Shown here one piece after another: positions 42,949 to 53,231 of a DNA stretch of 64,000 bases. The translations under genes and the position numbers were made by a program. Location: contig JACQDF010000219.1 of the NCBI GenBank assembly GCA_016201205.1, forward strand, positions 16,113 to 80,112. The letters are read 5' to 3'. The first letter of the stretch is position 1. Each line of letters begins with the position of its first letter. The stretch comes from Acidobacteriota bacterium (GTDB taxonomy: Bacteria; Acidobacteriota; Terriglobia; Bryobacterales; Bryobacteraceae). The notes under the pieces are model-generated. The model had not been told where the DNA came from, ran no database searches, and worked only from the letters and a program-made list of their open reading frames with translations.

Positions 42949-44532
42949 TCACAGCTCGCCCGCCCGCCTCCGGGCGACGATGTACTCGCCGGCCCGCATC
43001 GACAACGCCAGAATGGTCAGCGTCGGATTCTGCACGCCGCCGGAGACGAAGCTGCCGCCATCCACCACAAACAGGTTCTTCACGTCGTGGCTCTGATTCC
43101 AGCGGTTCAGCACGCTGGTCTTCGGATTCGACCCCATGCGGCACGTGCCTAATTCGTGGATGCTCTCGCCCGGCGGCGCCATCTGCGCATGTGTTGCGAT
43201 CACCTGGAACCGCGCGTCCTGGCACAACTGCGCGGCCGTCTCCATCGAGTCCTTCGCCATTTTGTATTCGTTATCGGTGTATTTCTGGGTGATGTGCAGA
43301 GCCGGCATGCCCCATTCGTCCTTCAGATCAGGATGGATGCGCACCTGATGCTCGAAGCGCGGCAGCGACTCGCCCATCGTGGTCAGCGAAAAACCGGCGT
43401 CGGCGACATCTTCCAACTCCCGCAGCAGCTCGCCGCCATACAGCGGAAAATACTTCGCCGCCGGGGTGAACCCGCCTCCGAAATCGCAGGCGTATCCCCG
43501 CAGGAAGTTCTTCTCCTTGCTTTTCAGATTGCGGAACCGCGGAATGTACCCGCCGCCGCCCATCAGGCCGCGGCTGCCCTTGCCTCCGCGCGCTTCCGGC
43601 ACCACCGCCACCACCACGTTCTTCACGTAGAATTGATCAAACAGGTAATGGCCCAGCACGCCGCTCGAATTGCCAAGCCCGTTCGGATGCAGCCGCGATT
43701 TCGAATTCAGCAGAATCCGCGTGCTCTCCAGCGTCGACGCCCCCAGCACGACGATGCTCGCCCTGGCGTGATATTCGCGCCTGGACCGCCGGTCCACGAA
43801 CAGCGCCCCATCCGCCAGGCCGGTTCCCGGATCGACGGTGATCTCACGCACCACCGCGTTCGGCGTCAGCGTCAGATTGCCGCTGTCGAGCGCCTGCGGC
43901 AGCAGCAGATTCGCTGAGCTGGCCAGCGTCCCCATGGCGCGCCTCGATTTCGTCGTCGGGATGCCTTTCCTGGTGCACGCGTCGATGAAGCGTTGCACGC
44001 TCTGAGGGTCACGTGAGTTGTCCGGGATGAGCTTGCCGTCGGGCAACTGTGGCAGACCTTCATTTCTGCCGGTCACATGGAACATCGGCTCGACACGGTC
44101 GTAATAGGGCGCCACATCGGCATAGGAAAGCGGCCAGTTGTCTCCGAATCCGTCGTGATCTCCGCACTTGAATTCGTAATCGCTCAGCCGCCACGAAGCG
44201 CGGCCCCAACGCAGCGTTCTGCCGCCCACCGCCCGGATGCGCACCCAGTAGTAGGGATCCTGCGGTTCGTAGGTGTATGGATTCTGCTTCTCGTCCGCCC
44301 ACAGATTCGCATCGAATTCCGACGCCTGCGTGATGTGCGGAAATCTGCCCGGCCGCCCGAAACCGCGGTATGGCAGATCGCACACAGCTTTCATGACGCG
44401 TTGCTTGTCGTAGTCCATCAGCGGGCCCGCATCCAGCATCAGACACCTGGCGCCCGCGCGCGCCAGCACCCACGCCGCCATGCCGCCGGCCGCGCCCGAT
44501 CCGATGATCAGCACATCGTAGTTCGCCGCCAT
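42949..44532 (-). CDS. GMC-family oxidoreductase (dehydrogenase large subunit)
   Basis: 527 residues from ATG 44532. The ADP-binding motif I-I-G-S-G-A-A-G-G opens the FAD domain; G-G-R-T-L-R-W-G-R follows. The C-terminal GMC signature contains H-E-L-G-T-C-R-M-G and G-G-V-Q-N-P-T-L-T, the region with the catalytic His/Asn. It resembles the large subunit of gluconate/sorbitol-type dehydrogenases. The next gene downstream of its promoter side, 44543-45121, is the small subunit-3-like protein, 10 bp away, so the pair works together. The sugar or polyol substrate is unknown. Confidence 0.9.
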   Translation of the reverse strand: MAANYDVLIIGSGAAGGMAAWVLARAGARCLMLDAGPLMDYDKQRVMKAVCDLPYRGFGRPGRFPHITQASEFDANLWADEKQNPYTYEPQDPYYWVRIRAVGGRTLRWGRASWRLSDYEFKCGDHDGFGDNWPLSYADVAPYYDRVEPMFHVTGRNEGLPQLPDGKLIPDNSRDPQSVQRFIDACTRKGIPTTKSRRAMGTLASSANLLLPQALDSGNLTLTPNAVVREITVDPGTGLADGALFVDRRSRREYHARASIVVLGASTLESTRILLNSKSRLHPNGLGNSSGVLGHYLFDQFYVKNVVVAVVPEARGGKGSRGLMGGGGYIPRFRNLKSKEKNFLRGYACDFGGGFTPAAKYFPLYGGELLRELEDVADAGFSLTTMGESLPRFEHQVRIHPDLKDEWGMPALHITQKYTDNEYKMAKDSMETAAQLCQDARFQVIATHAQMAPPGESIHELGTCRMGSNPKTSVLNRWNQSHDVKNLFVVDGGSFVSGGVQNPTLTILALSMRAGEYIVARRRAGEL

Positions 44533-44542
44533 GGTCGCATCC

Positions 44543-45121
44543 TCAATCGAGCGGCAGCCAATAGGCGCCCAGACCCGCTGCCGAGCGGCGCCGGCCGGAA
44601 ACCGCCTCTCGATACTGGCGCGAATTCACGGTCGCCTGCATCAAGTCTTCTTTCGCCTCGCGCAGAAACCGGGCCAGTGCATCCTGGGGAGGATGATATG
44701 TCCACGCCTCGGTGACGGGTTTCAGCACCGGCTTCGCCTCCGCCGGTGAAACTTGAGCGAACGGTCTGCCGTAGCGCTTGCGGGCATCGGCGTTCAGCCG
44801 GTCGAGTCCTTCGCGATAGAGCGCCTGCCGCTCCGGGGCGGACACGCCGATCAGGAAGTCCAGGAATCCGGCGGCTTCGGCTTCGGCAGCGCCTGGCCGG
44901 TCCCCGAATTTGGGAACAATCAGCTCAGCGAGTTTCTCGAACGCCGCCCACTGCTCCGCCGTGAAGAAACGCCGCACGACGCCGGCCACTGCATCCGGCG
45001 CTGTCTCGGCCAGCTTTGGAGTCTCGGCTTCCGCAGGCTGCGCCGGGCTGCTCGTGGATTGCGCCGCCGCCGGCATCGCCGGCGCGGCAAGAATGGTCTG
45101 CAATAACCTCCGTCTTCGCAT
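44543..45121 (-). CDS. Gluconate 2-dehydrogenase subunit 3-like protein
   Basis: 192 residues. The leader [20 protein letters not shown] has arginines before a hydrophobic stretch and fits Tat export of the folded pair. The core [22 protein letters not shown] is the subunit 3 signature. In this family the small subunit carries the exported complex and assists the flavin subunit. The gene is directly upstream of the GMC gene and 7 bp downstream of selB on the same strand. Confidence 0.87.
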   Translation of the reverse strand: MRRRRLLQTILAAPAMPAAAQSTSSPAQPAEAETPKLAETAPDAVAGVVRRFFTAEQWAAFEKLAELIVPKFGDRPGAAEAEAAGFLDFLIGVSAPERQALYREGLDRLNADARKRYGRPFAQVSPAEAKPVLKPVTEAWTYHPPQDALARFLREAKEDLMQATVNSRQYREAVSGRRRSAAGLGAYWLPLD

Positions 45122-45128
45122 AACTCCT

Positions 45129-46985
45129 TCACAATATCACCCGGAAATCGCCTTCTCTCCGGGTCACTCGCTCGCGATCGAAGTATTCGAGCAGCGGGAT
45201 CGCGTACTTGCGCGAGATCCCCGCCCAGTCCTTGAACTCCGGCACGCTGAACCGCGACCCTTTCCTGCCCGTCAGCATAGCCCGCAAACCATCCAGGGCA
45301 GAAGGATGAAACAGCAGATCCTCGGCCACTTTGATCAGCCGCTTGTCACGCAGCAGAATCTGAAGCAGCGAGCGCGCCCTTACGCTGTCTACGCCGCAGG
45401 ACTTCAGCACCTCCTGGGCCGCGGGCACAGCCAGTCCCGCCTGCTCGAAGGCCGATTCGATCTTCCTGAGCGCGGCCTCCTCATCCGTTTTCAGCGCCAC
45501 CGTGTGCGACGCCAGGCGAATGGATTCGCCGCTCGCCACAACGCCCTCGACCCTCTTCAGCAGCGCGTCCAGCAGGAACGCGGGCGCTCCCGCCAGCTCA
45601 CGGCTGCGCAGATCCTCCTTCATCATCCCTGGCGCCAGCGGGTTCAGCTTGTGAAACGCCGCCAGCGCCGCCTTGATCCGTTCCTGGGCGTTCGCGAACC
45701 AGTCGCGGTCCAGGGCCCACTGCTGTTCTTCGAGGAAGACGGCCGCCTCGCGCATCGCCCGGGCGGCCTCGGGAGGCATCCATCCGGTGCGCGCGACGAG
45801 GTCGTTCAGAGCAAGGCCATGTCTGGCCTCGCGCACCATCAGCTTAACGCGCTCGGAGGCGCTTGCTGACTCCAGCACACGCAACCGCTCATTCGAGGCT
45901 TTCGTGCGGCGCGGCGGCGCTGAATCCAGAACCACGCCGCCCGCAATCGTCACCACCGGGGAGAACATGCGCAGGATGAAGCGGTCGCCCGGCAGCAGCA
46001 ACGCCGGCTCGCGCAGGATCAGGCGCACATAGCAGCGCGTCCCTGGCTCGATCGTCGTGCCCGCGATCAGCCGCACTTCCGCTTCGATCCCGGCGGCGCC
46101 CGAGTGAAAATGCACCGGTGCGCGATTCTTGAGCGGCCTGGCGGACGCCAGCAGATCGAGGGCGCAGTCGGCCAGCGTCGTTGTGCGGAACCGCCCGGGC
46201 TCAGCGAGCGCCATCCCCCGGGCGAGTCCGCTGTGCTCAATGCCGCCCAGATTCAGCGCGGTGCGCTGGCCGGCCACCGCCTTGTCGACCGGCTTTCCAT
46301 GCACCTGCACCCCGCGGATGCGGACGCGCCTGCCGAGCGGGTAGACCTCCACTTCCTGATCCACTCGTACGCTTCCGGAAAGCAGCGTTCCGGTGACCAC
46401 CGCGCCGAAGCCTTTCATCGAGAAGGCGCGGTCCACCGGCAGCCGGAAGTGCCGGGTGGCGTCGCGCAAGGGAACCTGGGTGGCGATCCGCGCGATTTCC
46501 TTTCTGAGTTCCTCGAGGCCTTGGCCGGTTACCGAGCTCACCGCCACCACCGGCGCGCCCTCCAGAAAGGAGCCGGCGACGAACTCCTCCGTCTCGAGCT
46601 TCACCAGCTCGACCAGATCCGGCTCGACCAGATCGGCCTTCGTCACCACCACGATCCCGAGCGAAATCCCCAGCAGGCGGCAGATGTCGAAATGCTCCCT
46701 TGTTTGCGGCTTGATGGATTCATCGGCCGCGATCACCAGCAGCGCCAGGTCGATTCCGCCTACGCCCGCCAGCATGTTCTTGACGAACCGCTCGTGTCCC
46801 GGCACATCCACGAACCCGCACTGGATCTCGGGCGTCAACTGCAAGTGCGCGAATCCGAGGTCGATGGAAATGCCACGCCGCTTTTCTTCTTCGAGCCGGT
46901 CGGTGTCGATGCCGGTGAGCGCGCGCACCAGCGCTGTCTTGCCGTGATCGATGTGGCCGGCTGTGCCGAGGATGATGTGTCGCAT
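45129..46985 (-). CDS. selB: Selenocysteine-specific elongation factor SelB
   Basis: 618 residues from ATG 46985. The GTPase domain begins G-T-A-G-H-I-D-H-G-K-T (G1, about 7-17), with E-E-K-R-R-G-I-S-I-D-L-G-F (G2), D-V-P-G-H (G3) and V-T-K-A-D (G4). Domains II and III follow. The C-terminal third consists of winged helices, ending in F-K-D-W-A-G-I-S-R-K-Y-A-I-P-L-L-E-Y-F-D, the RNA-binding part found only in SelB and not in EF-Tu. It brings Sec-tRNA to UGA codons marked by a SECIS. It makes Sec decoding of the TGA codons in the mer region plausible. selA, selC and selD were not found in the window. Confidence 0.95.
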   Translation of the reverse strand: MRHIILGTAGHIDHGKTALVRALTGIDTDRLEEEKRRGISIDLGFAHLQLTPEIQCGFVDVPGHERFVKNMLAGVGGIDLALLVIAADESIKPQTREHFDICRLLGISLGIVVVTKADLVEPDLVELVKLETEEFVAGSFLEGAPVVAVSSVTGQGLEELRKEIARIATQVPLRDATRHFRLPVDRAFSMKGFGAVVTGTLLSGSVRVDQEVEVYPLGRRVRIRGVQVHGKPVDKAVAGQRTALNLGGIEHSGLARGMALAEPGRFRTTTLADCALDLLASARPLKNRAPVHFHSGAAGIEAEVRLIAGTTIEPGTRCYVRLILREPALLLPGDRFILRMFSPVVTIAGGVVLDSAPPRRTKASNERLRVLESASASERVKLMVREARHGLALNDLVARTGWMPPEAARAMREAAVFLEEQQWALDRDWFANAQERIKAALAAFHKLNPLAPGMMKEDLRSRELAGAPAFLLDALLKRVEGVVASGESIRLASHTVALKTDEEAALRKIESAFEQAGLAVPAAQEVLKSCGVDSVRARSLLQILLRDKRLIKVAEDLLFHPSALDGLRAMLTGRKGSRFSVPEFKDWAGISRKYAIPLLEYFDRERVTRREGDFRVIL

Positions 46986-47072
46986 GGCGTCGTGGCCCAG
47001 GCTTGTCTCGAGGCGATGTCGAGCGCGTCAGGTCGCGGCCGCTGGACCCGGCGGGCCGGCGAGGCGAGCGTT

Positions 47073-49835
47073 TCAGCGGCGGCGCGCGGGTCGCTCTTCT
47101 GTCTTCGGGGGCGACTCCTCTTTGGGGTTCCGGATCGGGATCGTCACGATGTTGCTGACGTAGATATCCTGGGCGATGGTCACCTGCGTTTGCGGATTGG
47201 TGGGCAGATCGCTGTTCAGCTCGAGATGCACCTCGTAGACTCCGACCATGTTTTGCGCCATGCCGGAGTAGAGAACATTCGCCGTCTTGCCGCCGGCGAG
47301 CGAGGAAACGAACTCGTCGGGCCGGTTGAGCTCGGGACCCTTGTACCGGAAGCCGGTGGCCAGGGCATACTTGGCGTCGTCCGGATTCACCAGGCCGAGG
47401 CCCGTCCCATAGATAATGATCGTCTGGCCCGGCAAAGCGGGGTTCTCTTCGGTCACCCGTGCGCCGGCGGTATTGGCGCAGCATAATTCGGAGTTGGTGG
47501 CGGTGAGAATGACCTGCGCGTCATTGTTGACATTGGCGGCGATCGTGATGCCGTTGCCCGCCGGTCCCTGGACCTTCGCTCGAAGACGGATGCGTGTGAA
47601 GACTCCGGCGGGAAAAGCCACCACCTTTTCATCCGGATTCTCGTTGATGAGGCTGATCAGGCCATCGCGGATTTCCGTCAGCGTGTCGTTGGCTTTGACG
47701 GTGTAGGTGTATTGGCGGTCTTCCAGGATCACCGTCGCGCGGTCCCCTTCCTTGGCCGTGCCGTCCACGGAGATGGTGCCGGTGGCGGAGCTGCTGAAGT
47801 GGTACACCATGCCCGGGCGGGGATCCGTGCCCGGCTCTGCCAGGATGCCCGGATTCTGGCTTATGATGGGCACAGCCACGGCGGCTGTCGCTTGCACTGT
47901 GCCGTTTGGGCGCATGATGCGCACATAGGCATTGATGCTGTTGGCGTCATTGACTTCCCAGGGAACCTGCGCCCGGATCTCGTCGGGCGAAACATAGAGC
48001 AGGGGCGCCCGGATGCCATCGAAGTAGACTTGCACTCCGGCCAGTTCCCGCGGCAGCGGATCGGCGTTTTCCGGAGCGGATGCAGTTGAATTGGCGAGAT
48101 TCTGGCCGAGGATCGTCACCAGAGTTCCAGGTGCGATCTTGGCCGCGTCCTGGCCGCCGGCCAGATTGGCGCCGCTGGTCTGCAACTGGATTTGGGCTGA
48201 CGTTGAGGTGCTGGTGGAAAAGGGAATGTCGTTGCCCTCTTCCCCTGCCCTGCGCGCCGTCAGCACAAGCACCAGGAAGTCCGGGTTCGCGGAAGCGAAC
48301 ACGTCCGGATCCCCCGCGCCCTCGTTGATCTTAGCGGCCAGAGCGACGATCAGCTTGGCAAAGGTGTCATCCTTGGCGATCTTGTACTTGTACTCACGCC
48401 CGCCCTTGTCCTTGTCCCCGATGGTCACGGTGACCTCGTCGTCCTGTTTTGCCGTGCCGGAGAACGCAATCGTGCCGACGGCGTAGACCGCCCGGCTGAA
48501 AAGATTACGCACGCCCGTATACGGCACATAAGTCTCGCCTGGCGCAAACACCAGAACGCGGCGGCGGAACGGGTCGCTGACGAACAGATTGGTGCCATCC
48601 CAGGCCAGGCCCATGGGCGTGGCGACCGAATCCGAGCTGCCGCGGCCCAGCGGGTTGGCGCCGTCGGAAACCTGGTTCAGATGGCCGGCAATCTGGCCGA
48701 TAATCGAGTCGGCGCTCTGGCCGTTCTGCGTTGGAATCTGGTTGTAGACAAGCACCCGGTCATTGCCGCCATCGGCGATAAACAGCTTTGTGCCGTCCGA
48801 GAGCGCATAGCGAGGGAAGCTCAGGCTGGCTCTGCAAACCTGCGGGGCAATATCCTCGCCTTTGTCGTTCGTGGTGTGCTCATCCTGACAGATCTTCTTG
48901 GTGCCGTTCGATTCTCCGCTCGTCATGTCGGGCTGCCCGACAACGACATCCGCCGGAGCAGCATTGCTGTCCGGAATGCTGTTCCAGATAAGCGCGCGAT
49001 TGTAGCCGAGGTCCGTCACATATAAGCGGCGGCCATCTGAGGTGACCGACACAGGCTGAAACAAGGTGCTGGCTTTTGGCTCGAACGACTGGACGCGCAA
49101 GTCCGGCGGAACGAAGCTGGTGAAATCGGGCTGCCCCAGCACGACGTCAGCAGGAGCGAAATTCTGCGTGGGAATGTTGCGCCAGATGAGCACGCGGTTA
49201 TTGATTGTGTCGGCTACGTACAGACGGCTGCCCTGAATCCAGGCGGCCTGCGGTCCGCTGAGGCTGCGATTGGAAGGCTGCCGTCTGCCTTCATTGGACA
49301 GGTTCGTTTTGAAATCGGGCTGCCCCAGCACCACATCGGCGGGTTGGTGATTCACCGTGGGGATCGAGCGCCAGATGAGAACACGGTTGTTGTCCGTGTC
49401 GGCGATCACGAGAATGCGGCCATCGGTGGCGACGCCCGTGGGGTGGTTCAAAGATCGTTCACTCAGGCCGATGTCACTCTTGGCAAAGTCCGGCTGTCCA
49501 ATCACCACATTGGCTTGGCCGACACAGACGGGACACCGCTGGTCAGAGACCGGGATTTCCTGGGTGGGCGTCGGCAGAAAACTGTGGACGTTGAAGTAAA
49601 TGAGAACCCGGTTGTTCTGAGGGCTGGCGGATACGCGATTGTCGTCAACAGCGATCAGCATCCCGTTGGCATACGCCAACCCGCTGACTGCCCCCATGAG
49701 GGTGTCGCTGGCGCCAGGAGTCTGCGCAGTGAAATTGCGCTGCCCGATCAGCGCACGGGCGGCCATGCCCGAGAAGAAATCCGCCGCCGGGCACATTGCC
49801 GCCGCCAAAAGGAGACAAACGCTGTATTTCCGCAT
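47073..49835 (-). CDS. Secreted NHL-repeat protein with Solibacter-type C-terminus
   Basis: 920 residues with a signal peptide (MRKYSVCLLLAAAMCPAA). At least five beta-propeller repeats share the pattern A-D-V-V-L-G-Q-P-D-F plus N-N-R-V-L-I-W (from about residue 70 to 400). The C-terminal half has two IPT/TIG-like modules, with G-T-L-V-T-I-L-G-Q-N-L-A and Y-V-S-P-D-E-I-R-A-Q-V-P-W-E, the latter typical of the Solibacter C-terminal domain. The protein is probably extracellular and binds or scaffolds; no catalytic site was seen. It is the strongest taxonomic marker in the window. Confidence 0.85.
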   Translation of the reverse strand: MRKYSVCLLLAAAMCPAADFFSGMAARALIGQRNFTAQTPGASDTLMGAVSGLAYANGMLIAVDDNRVSASPQNNRVLIYFNVHSFLPTPTQEIPVSDQRCPVCVGQANVVIGQPDFAKSDIGLSERSLNHPTGVATDGRILVIADTDNNRVLIWRSIPTVNHQPADVVLGQPDFKTNLSNEGRRQPSNRSLSGPQAAWIQGSRLYVADTINNRVLIWRNIPTQNFAPADVVLGQPDFTSFVPPDLRVQSFEPKASTLFQPVSVTSDGRRLYVTDLGYNRALIWNSIPDSNAAPADVVVGQPDMTSGESNGTKKICQDEHTTNDKGEDIAPQVCRASLSFPRYALSDGTKLFIADGGNDRVLVYNQIPTQNGQSADSIIGQIAGHLNQVSDGANPLGRGSSDSVATPMGLAWDGTNLFVSDPFRRRVLVFAPGETYVPYTGVRNLFSRAVYAVGTIAFSGTAKQDDEVTVTIGDKDKGGREYKYKIAKDDTFAKLIVALAAKINEGAGDPDVFASANPDFLVLVLTARRAGEEGNDIPFSTSTSTSAQIQLQTSGANLAGGQDAAKIAPGTLVTILGQNLANSTASAPENADPLPRELAGVQVYFDGIRAPLLYVSPDEIRAQVPWEVNDANSINAYVRIMRPNGTVQATAAVAVPIISQNPGILAEPGTDPRPGMVYHFSSSATGTISVDGTAKEGDRATVILEDRQYTYTVKANDTLTEIRDGLISLINENPDEKVVAFPAGVFTRIRLRAKVQGPAGNGITIAANVNNDAQVILTATNSELCCANTAGARVTEENPALPGQTIIIYGTGLGLVNPDDAKYALATGFRYKGPELNRPDEFVSSLAGGKTANVLYSGMAQNMVGVYEVHLELNSDLPTNPQTQVTIAQDIYVSNIVTIPIRNPKEESPPKTEERPARRR

Positions 49836-50146
49836 GAAGTCTATGACAAGAAAGACCTTGGCTTCAGTATAACAACCGAGTGGACGTGGCAGCTACCGGC
49901 GGGGTTTCAATGCAGTTCCCGATGGACCTGCGCCACCGTGCGGTACCAGCCGGCTAGCTGGTTCTATGTCTGTTGACATATGGAACCTGGCAGCGCTCCC
50001 GTTGACAATCAAGACAACGCAGATCCAAAGAGCATCGAGCGGGCGCCCTGCCCGCTCCTGCTCACTGCCCCGCGGTCTCCGAGCGCGGGGAGTCTCTTGA
50101 TTCGTTTGGACGCAAGGGCCGACGGCCGGAACCGGCCGCCGGCCTG
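49836..50146. other. Intergenic region with two tandem hairpins
   Basis: No gene was recognised in this 311-bp stretch. Two perfect hairpins lie downstream of the minus-strand gene at 50147: GAGCGGGC with its complement around GCCCT (50037-50057), and CCCCGCG with its complement around nine bases (50068-50090). Neither is followed by a T-run, so termination is only possible. Two GTTGACA repeats further left might belong to the promoter of the NHL gene. Confidence 0.5.
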
Positions 50147-51013
50147 CTAACCCGGCTGGCCGATCACCTGGCGCAACTTCGTCATCAAGCGCGGCACGGC
50201 GGCCGGAGCAGGCTCTTTCTCTTCGTACTCGAGCGCGAGGTAACCCTTATAGCCGGCGCGGCGCAGCATAGCCACGATGCGCGGCCAGTCAGAATCCTGC
50301 GTCGAGTTCTCCACGCGGATTTTCTCCTTCACCTGCACATTGACGGCGTATGGGACGCAAAGCTGAATCTGGGTGTAGGCATCTTCGCGAAAGTTGCCAG
50401 TGTCCAGGTTGATGCCGACCCAGGGGGAATCGACTTTGCGGACAATCTCGACGATCCGGCCGGCGCGGGACGTGATGCCTCCGTGATTCTCGAGGCCCAG
50501 AATGACGCCGCGGCTGCCGGAGTATTCGGCGGCACGCTTGAGGATTTCCCCGACCCATTGGGCGGCCTGGTCCTCGGTGGAATCTTTAGGGACGGTACCT
50601 CCGAAGACTCGAATGTGGCTGGCGCCCAGCTTGTTGGCCACGTCCACCCAGCCTCGCAGCTCGTCCGTTTCTTTCCGGCGCAGCTCCGGAGTCGGCCGGC
50701 ACAGGTCCGTGCGGATCGAGATCGAGTAGATCTCGACGCCGGAGCGGTAGGCCAGCCGCCGCAGCGGCAGCAGGAACTCGTCGCTGGTCGACGGGAACCA
50801 GTAGACGGTGAGGTCGAGCCCGTCGACATTCAGGTCCACAGCGAGCCGGACGAGGTCCTCGTAAGTCATGGTTTTCTTCGCCAGCTCGTTGCGAAACGAG
50901 TAAGCGCAGATAGCGGAGCGGAGGCGGGATTTCCCGCTCGAGGTTTCAATTGCTGCCGCAAGCTGCAAGGAACCGGCGGCCAATGTTGAGCGCAACCAGG
51001 ATCGGCGATTCAT
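50147..51013 (-). CDS. Sugar phosphate isomerase/epimerase-type TIM barrel
   Basis: 288 residues from ATG 51013. The leader MNRRSWLRSTLAAGSLQLAAA is Tat-like (N-R-R-S-W-L). The xylose-isomerase-like TIM barrel shows V-D-G-L-D-L-T, G-A-S-H-I-R-V-F-G-G, L-G-L-E-N-H-G-G and G-I-N-L-D-T-G-N, with Glu/His/Asp positions that bind a divalent metal. Substrates in this superfamily vary (sugars, inosose, hydroxypyruvate). Export makes an extracytoplasmic role likely. It is divergent from the broken pepA. Confidence 0.85.
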   Translation of the reverse strand: MNRRSWLRSTLAAGSLQLAAAIETSSGKSRLRSAICAYSFRNELAKKTMTYEDLVRLAVDLNVDGLDLTVYWFPSTSDEFLLPLRRLAYRSGVEIYSISIRTDLCRPTPELRRKETDELRGWVDVANKLGASHIRVFGGTVPKDSTEDQAAQWVGEILKRAAEYSGSRGVILGLENHGGITSRAGRIVEIVRKVDSPWVGINLDTGNFREDAYTQIQLCVPYAVNVQVKEKIRVENSTQDSDWPRIVAMLRRAGYKGYLALEYEEKEPAPAAVPRLMTKLRQVIGQPG

Positions 51014-51052
51014 AAAGGGCTACCATCCAAGTTAGACTGAGAATCTGCTGCT

Positions 51053-52386
51053 ATGGATATTCAACTACTCTACCCACCCCTCGAGCAAATCGACATGGAC
51101 TGCCTGGCCGTGGTCGTGTTTGAGAACGAGATGGGTGACAGCGCAGCAATGGCCGATCGGGCCACCGGAGGCTGGATCGGGGAATTGCTGGCGACCAAAG
51201 AGATGACCGGCAAGCTGCTCGATACAGCGCTGCTGGCGCGCCCGAGCGGATTGAAAGCCAGAAAGCTGCTGGCAGTGGGCGGAGGCAAGCGGGACGCGTT
51301 CACACCGGCGGAACTCCGCAAGATCGCCGGCACGGCAGTTCGCCTTTTGAAACCCAGGAAAAGCGCAACCATCGCGCTGGCTCTGGATCGAGCCGAGGCG
51401 GAAATGGGTTCCGCCGCGGTAGAGGGCGCTCTGCTGGGCGATTTCGAGCCGGACCGCTACAAGACGGAAACCACAAAGGAAGAAGGGAAGATCGAGCGGT
51501 TTGCCGTGGTCTGCGACGACAGTGCCGCTGTCCGGGCCGGCCTGGAACGCGGCCGCATTCTCGGCGAGAGCCAGAACTTTGCGCGCCAACTGGTCAACGA
51601 GCCTGGGAACCGGCTGACGCCCACCCTGCTGGCCGATTATGCACGGCAAATGGCCTCCGCCCAGGGCCTCGACTGCGAAGTGCTGGGGCCGGACCGGATG
51701 AGGCAGCTTGGAATGGGAGCGCTGTTGGGCGTCGCCCAGGGCAGCGCGGAACCGCCGGCGCTGGTTGCGGTGCGTTACAAGCCTGTCTCAGAAAGCAGGC
51801 AGGGCATGCATCTCGGGCTGGTGGGCAAACGGCGATTGTGCCGGCCGTCGAGAACATGCCCGGGAGCCGGGCCCAGCGGCCGGGCGATATCGTGACAACG
51901 CTGAGCGGAAAAACGGTCGAGATTCTGAATACGGACGCCGAAGGGCGGCTGATTCTGTGCGACGCCATCGAGTACGCCCGGCGCCTCGGATGTACGCATC
52001 TGGTGGATGCGGCCACGCTGACAGGCGCGATTGTGGTGGCGCTGGGGATGATCAACGTGGGCGTGTTCACCAACCACGAAGGGTTCCGGTCGAAAGTGCT
52101 CGAAGCAGCCAGGGCCGAAGGCGAAAAGATGTGGCCGATGCCGCTCGATGAGGAGTACAAGGATCTGCTCAAGAGCGCGTTCGCGGACATGGCCAACATC
52201 GGCAACCGCTGGGGCGGCGCGATCACGGCGGCGATGTTTCTCAAGGAATTCGCGGATCCGGTTCCCTGGGTGCATCTGGACATCGCTGGAACAGCGTGGA
52301 TCGAAGAAGCGAAGCCGTTTCTGGCGAAAGGGCCGAGCGGCGTCGGGGTGCGCACGTTCGTGAGGCTGGTGATGGGGTGGGAGTAG
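51053..52386 (+). pseudogene. pepA: Leucyl aminopeptidase (pepA) with internal deletion
   Basis: The N-terminal domain reads well to H-L-G-L-V-G-K near 51829. In M17 aminopeptidases this Lys begins the metal site G-V-T-F-D-T-G-G followed by the D-M-A-G-A core. Here the next codons are out of frame, and the gene resumes in another frame with I-V-P-A-V-E-N-M-P-G-S and N-T-D-A-E-G-R-L, ending at 52386. Roughly 45-50 codons with most zinc ligands are missing, plus a shift of frame (total length 1334 bp, not divisible by 3). The product cannot be an active aminopeptidase. A sequencing or assembly error cannot be excluded, but it would need to remove a large block. Confidence 0.85.
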
Positions 52387-52415
52387 GGGCGCGCCGTCCC
52401 GATACGAAACCGTAA

Positions 52416-53231
52416 TCAAGGTTGGCGCCGGCGGCTGTCCAGATCGAAGCGGTCGCCGGAGCTCAGCAAGTAATAGCGTTTCCCATCCGGTGACGGCGGG
52501 CGCCGCGGGTCGTAGATGGCCACTTTCGACTCGCCGATCACCTCGAAGCGGTCTCCGGTGACCACGATGGCGGTGGATTCATCGATGCCGATGCCCAGCA
52601 ATTCCGGGCGTTTTTCGACGACGCTGACCAGGTCGTTCTCGCGCTTGCGCCGGAGCAGGTGCTGATCGACGGCGACGTTGCGCAGAAAACCCATCCCAAC
52701 TTCATAGCCAGGCGCCATCATGACCTGGTTGCCTTCCCGGGCGCCGCGCACCAGGTAGGAACCCTGTATGGTCGCGCCGGCCGAAGATCCACCGATGACG
52801 CCCCCGCGGTCAAGCAGCTTCCAAAGCTCGCGGTGTGTGCGCGTGTTCAGGTACGAATCGACCAGACGCCACTGCCTTCCCCCTCCGAACCAAACGGCGC
52901 GGGCCTTGGTGATCGGCTCGGCGAAGTGCTTCGAGTCGGCGACTCTGCGGTCGCGCGTGTGCAGAATGGTGACATTCTTCGCGCCCGCTTTGGCAAGGAA
53001 CTGGCGCTCCAGCCAGGCGTGGTTGTAGTTGTCGCCTTCGCCGGCTGTCGGGATAAAGACGATGGGGGCATTGGGGCCGCCGGCGAGTTCCAGGAACCTG
53101 TTCACAATGGCGGAGCCCAGTTGGCCTCCTCCGACGACAACCAGGCTGCCTTTGCTTGGGCCGACCCGCGCCTTGCCGGCAGGCTGGGCCGCAAGTACGA
53201 AGAGGAGGAAAAGAGCGAGTGCGCGGGCCAT
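52416..53231 (-). CDS. Cyanophycinase-like S51 peptidase, secreted
   Basis: 271 residues with a signal peptide (MARALALFLLFVLAAQPAG). The strand V-V-V-G-G-G-Q-L-G starts the fold, W-F-G-G-G-R-Q-W-R precedes the nucleophile elbow G-G-S-S-A-G-A (Ser150). This is the cyanophycinase/peptidase E pattern. Family enzymes cut beta-Asp-Arg or Asp-X bonds. Secretion suggests scavenging of cyanophycin or Asp peptides. It precedes pcm with no gap, a combination concerned with aspartyl/isoaspartyl bonds. Confidence 0.85.
   Translation of the reverse strand: MARALALFLLFVLAAQPAGKARVGPSKGSLVVVGGGQLGSAIVNRFLELAGGPNAPIVFIPTAGEGDNYNHAWLERQFLAKAGAKNVTILHTRDRRVADSKHFAEPITKARAVWFGGGRQWRLVDSYLNTRTHRELWKLLDRGGVIGGSSAGATIQGSYLVRGAREGNQVMMAPGYEVGMGFLRNVAVDQHLLRRKRENDLVSVVEKRPELLGIGIDESTAIVVTGDRFEVIGESKVAIYDPRRPPSPDGKRYYLLSSGDRFDLDSRRRQP

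Noticed and set aside
50037..50090. Certain intrinsic terminator pair
   Set aside because: Stems are perfect but no T-run follows on either strand, so only a hairpin is recorded.
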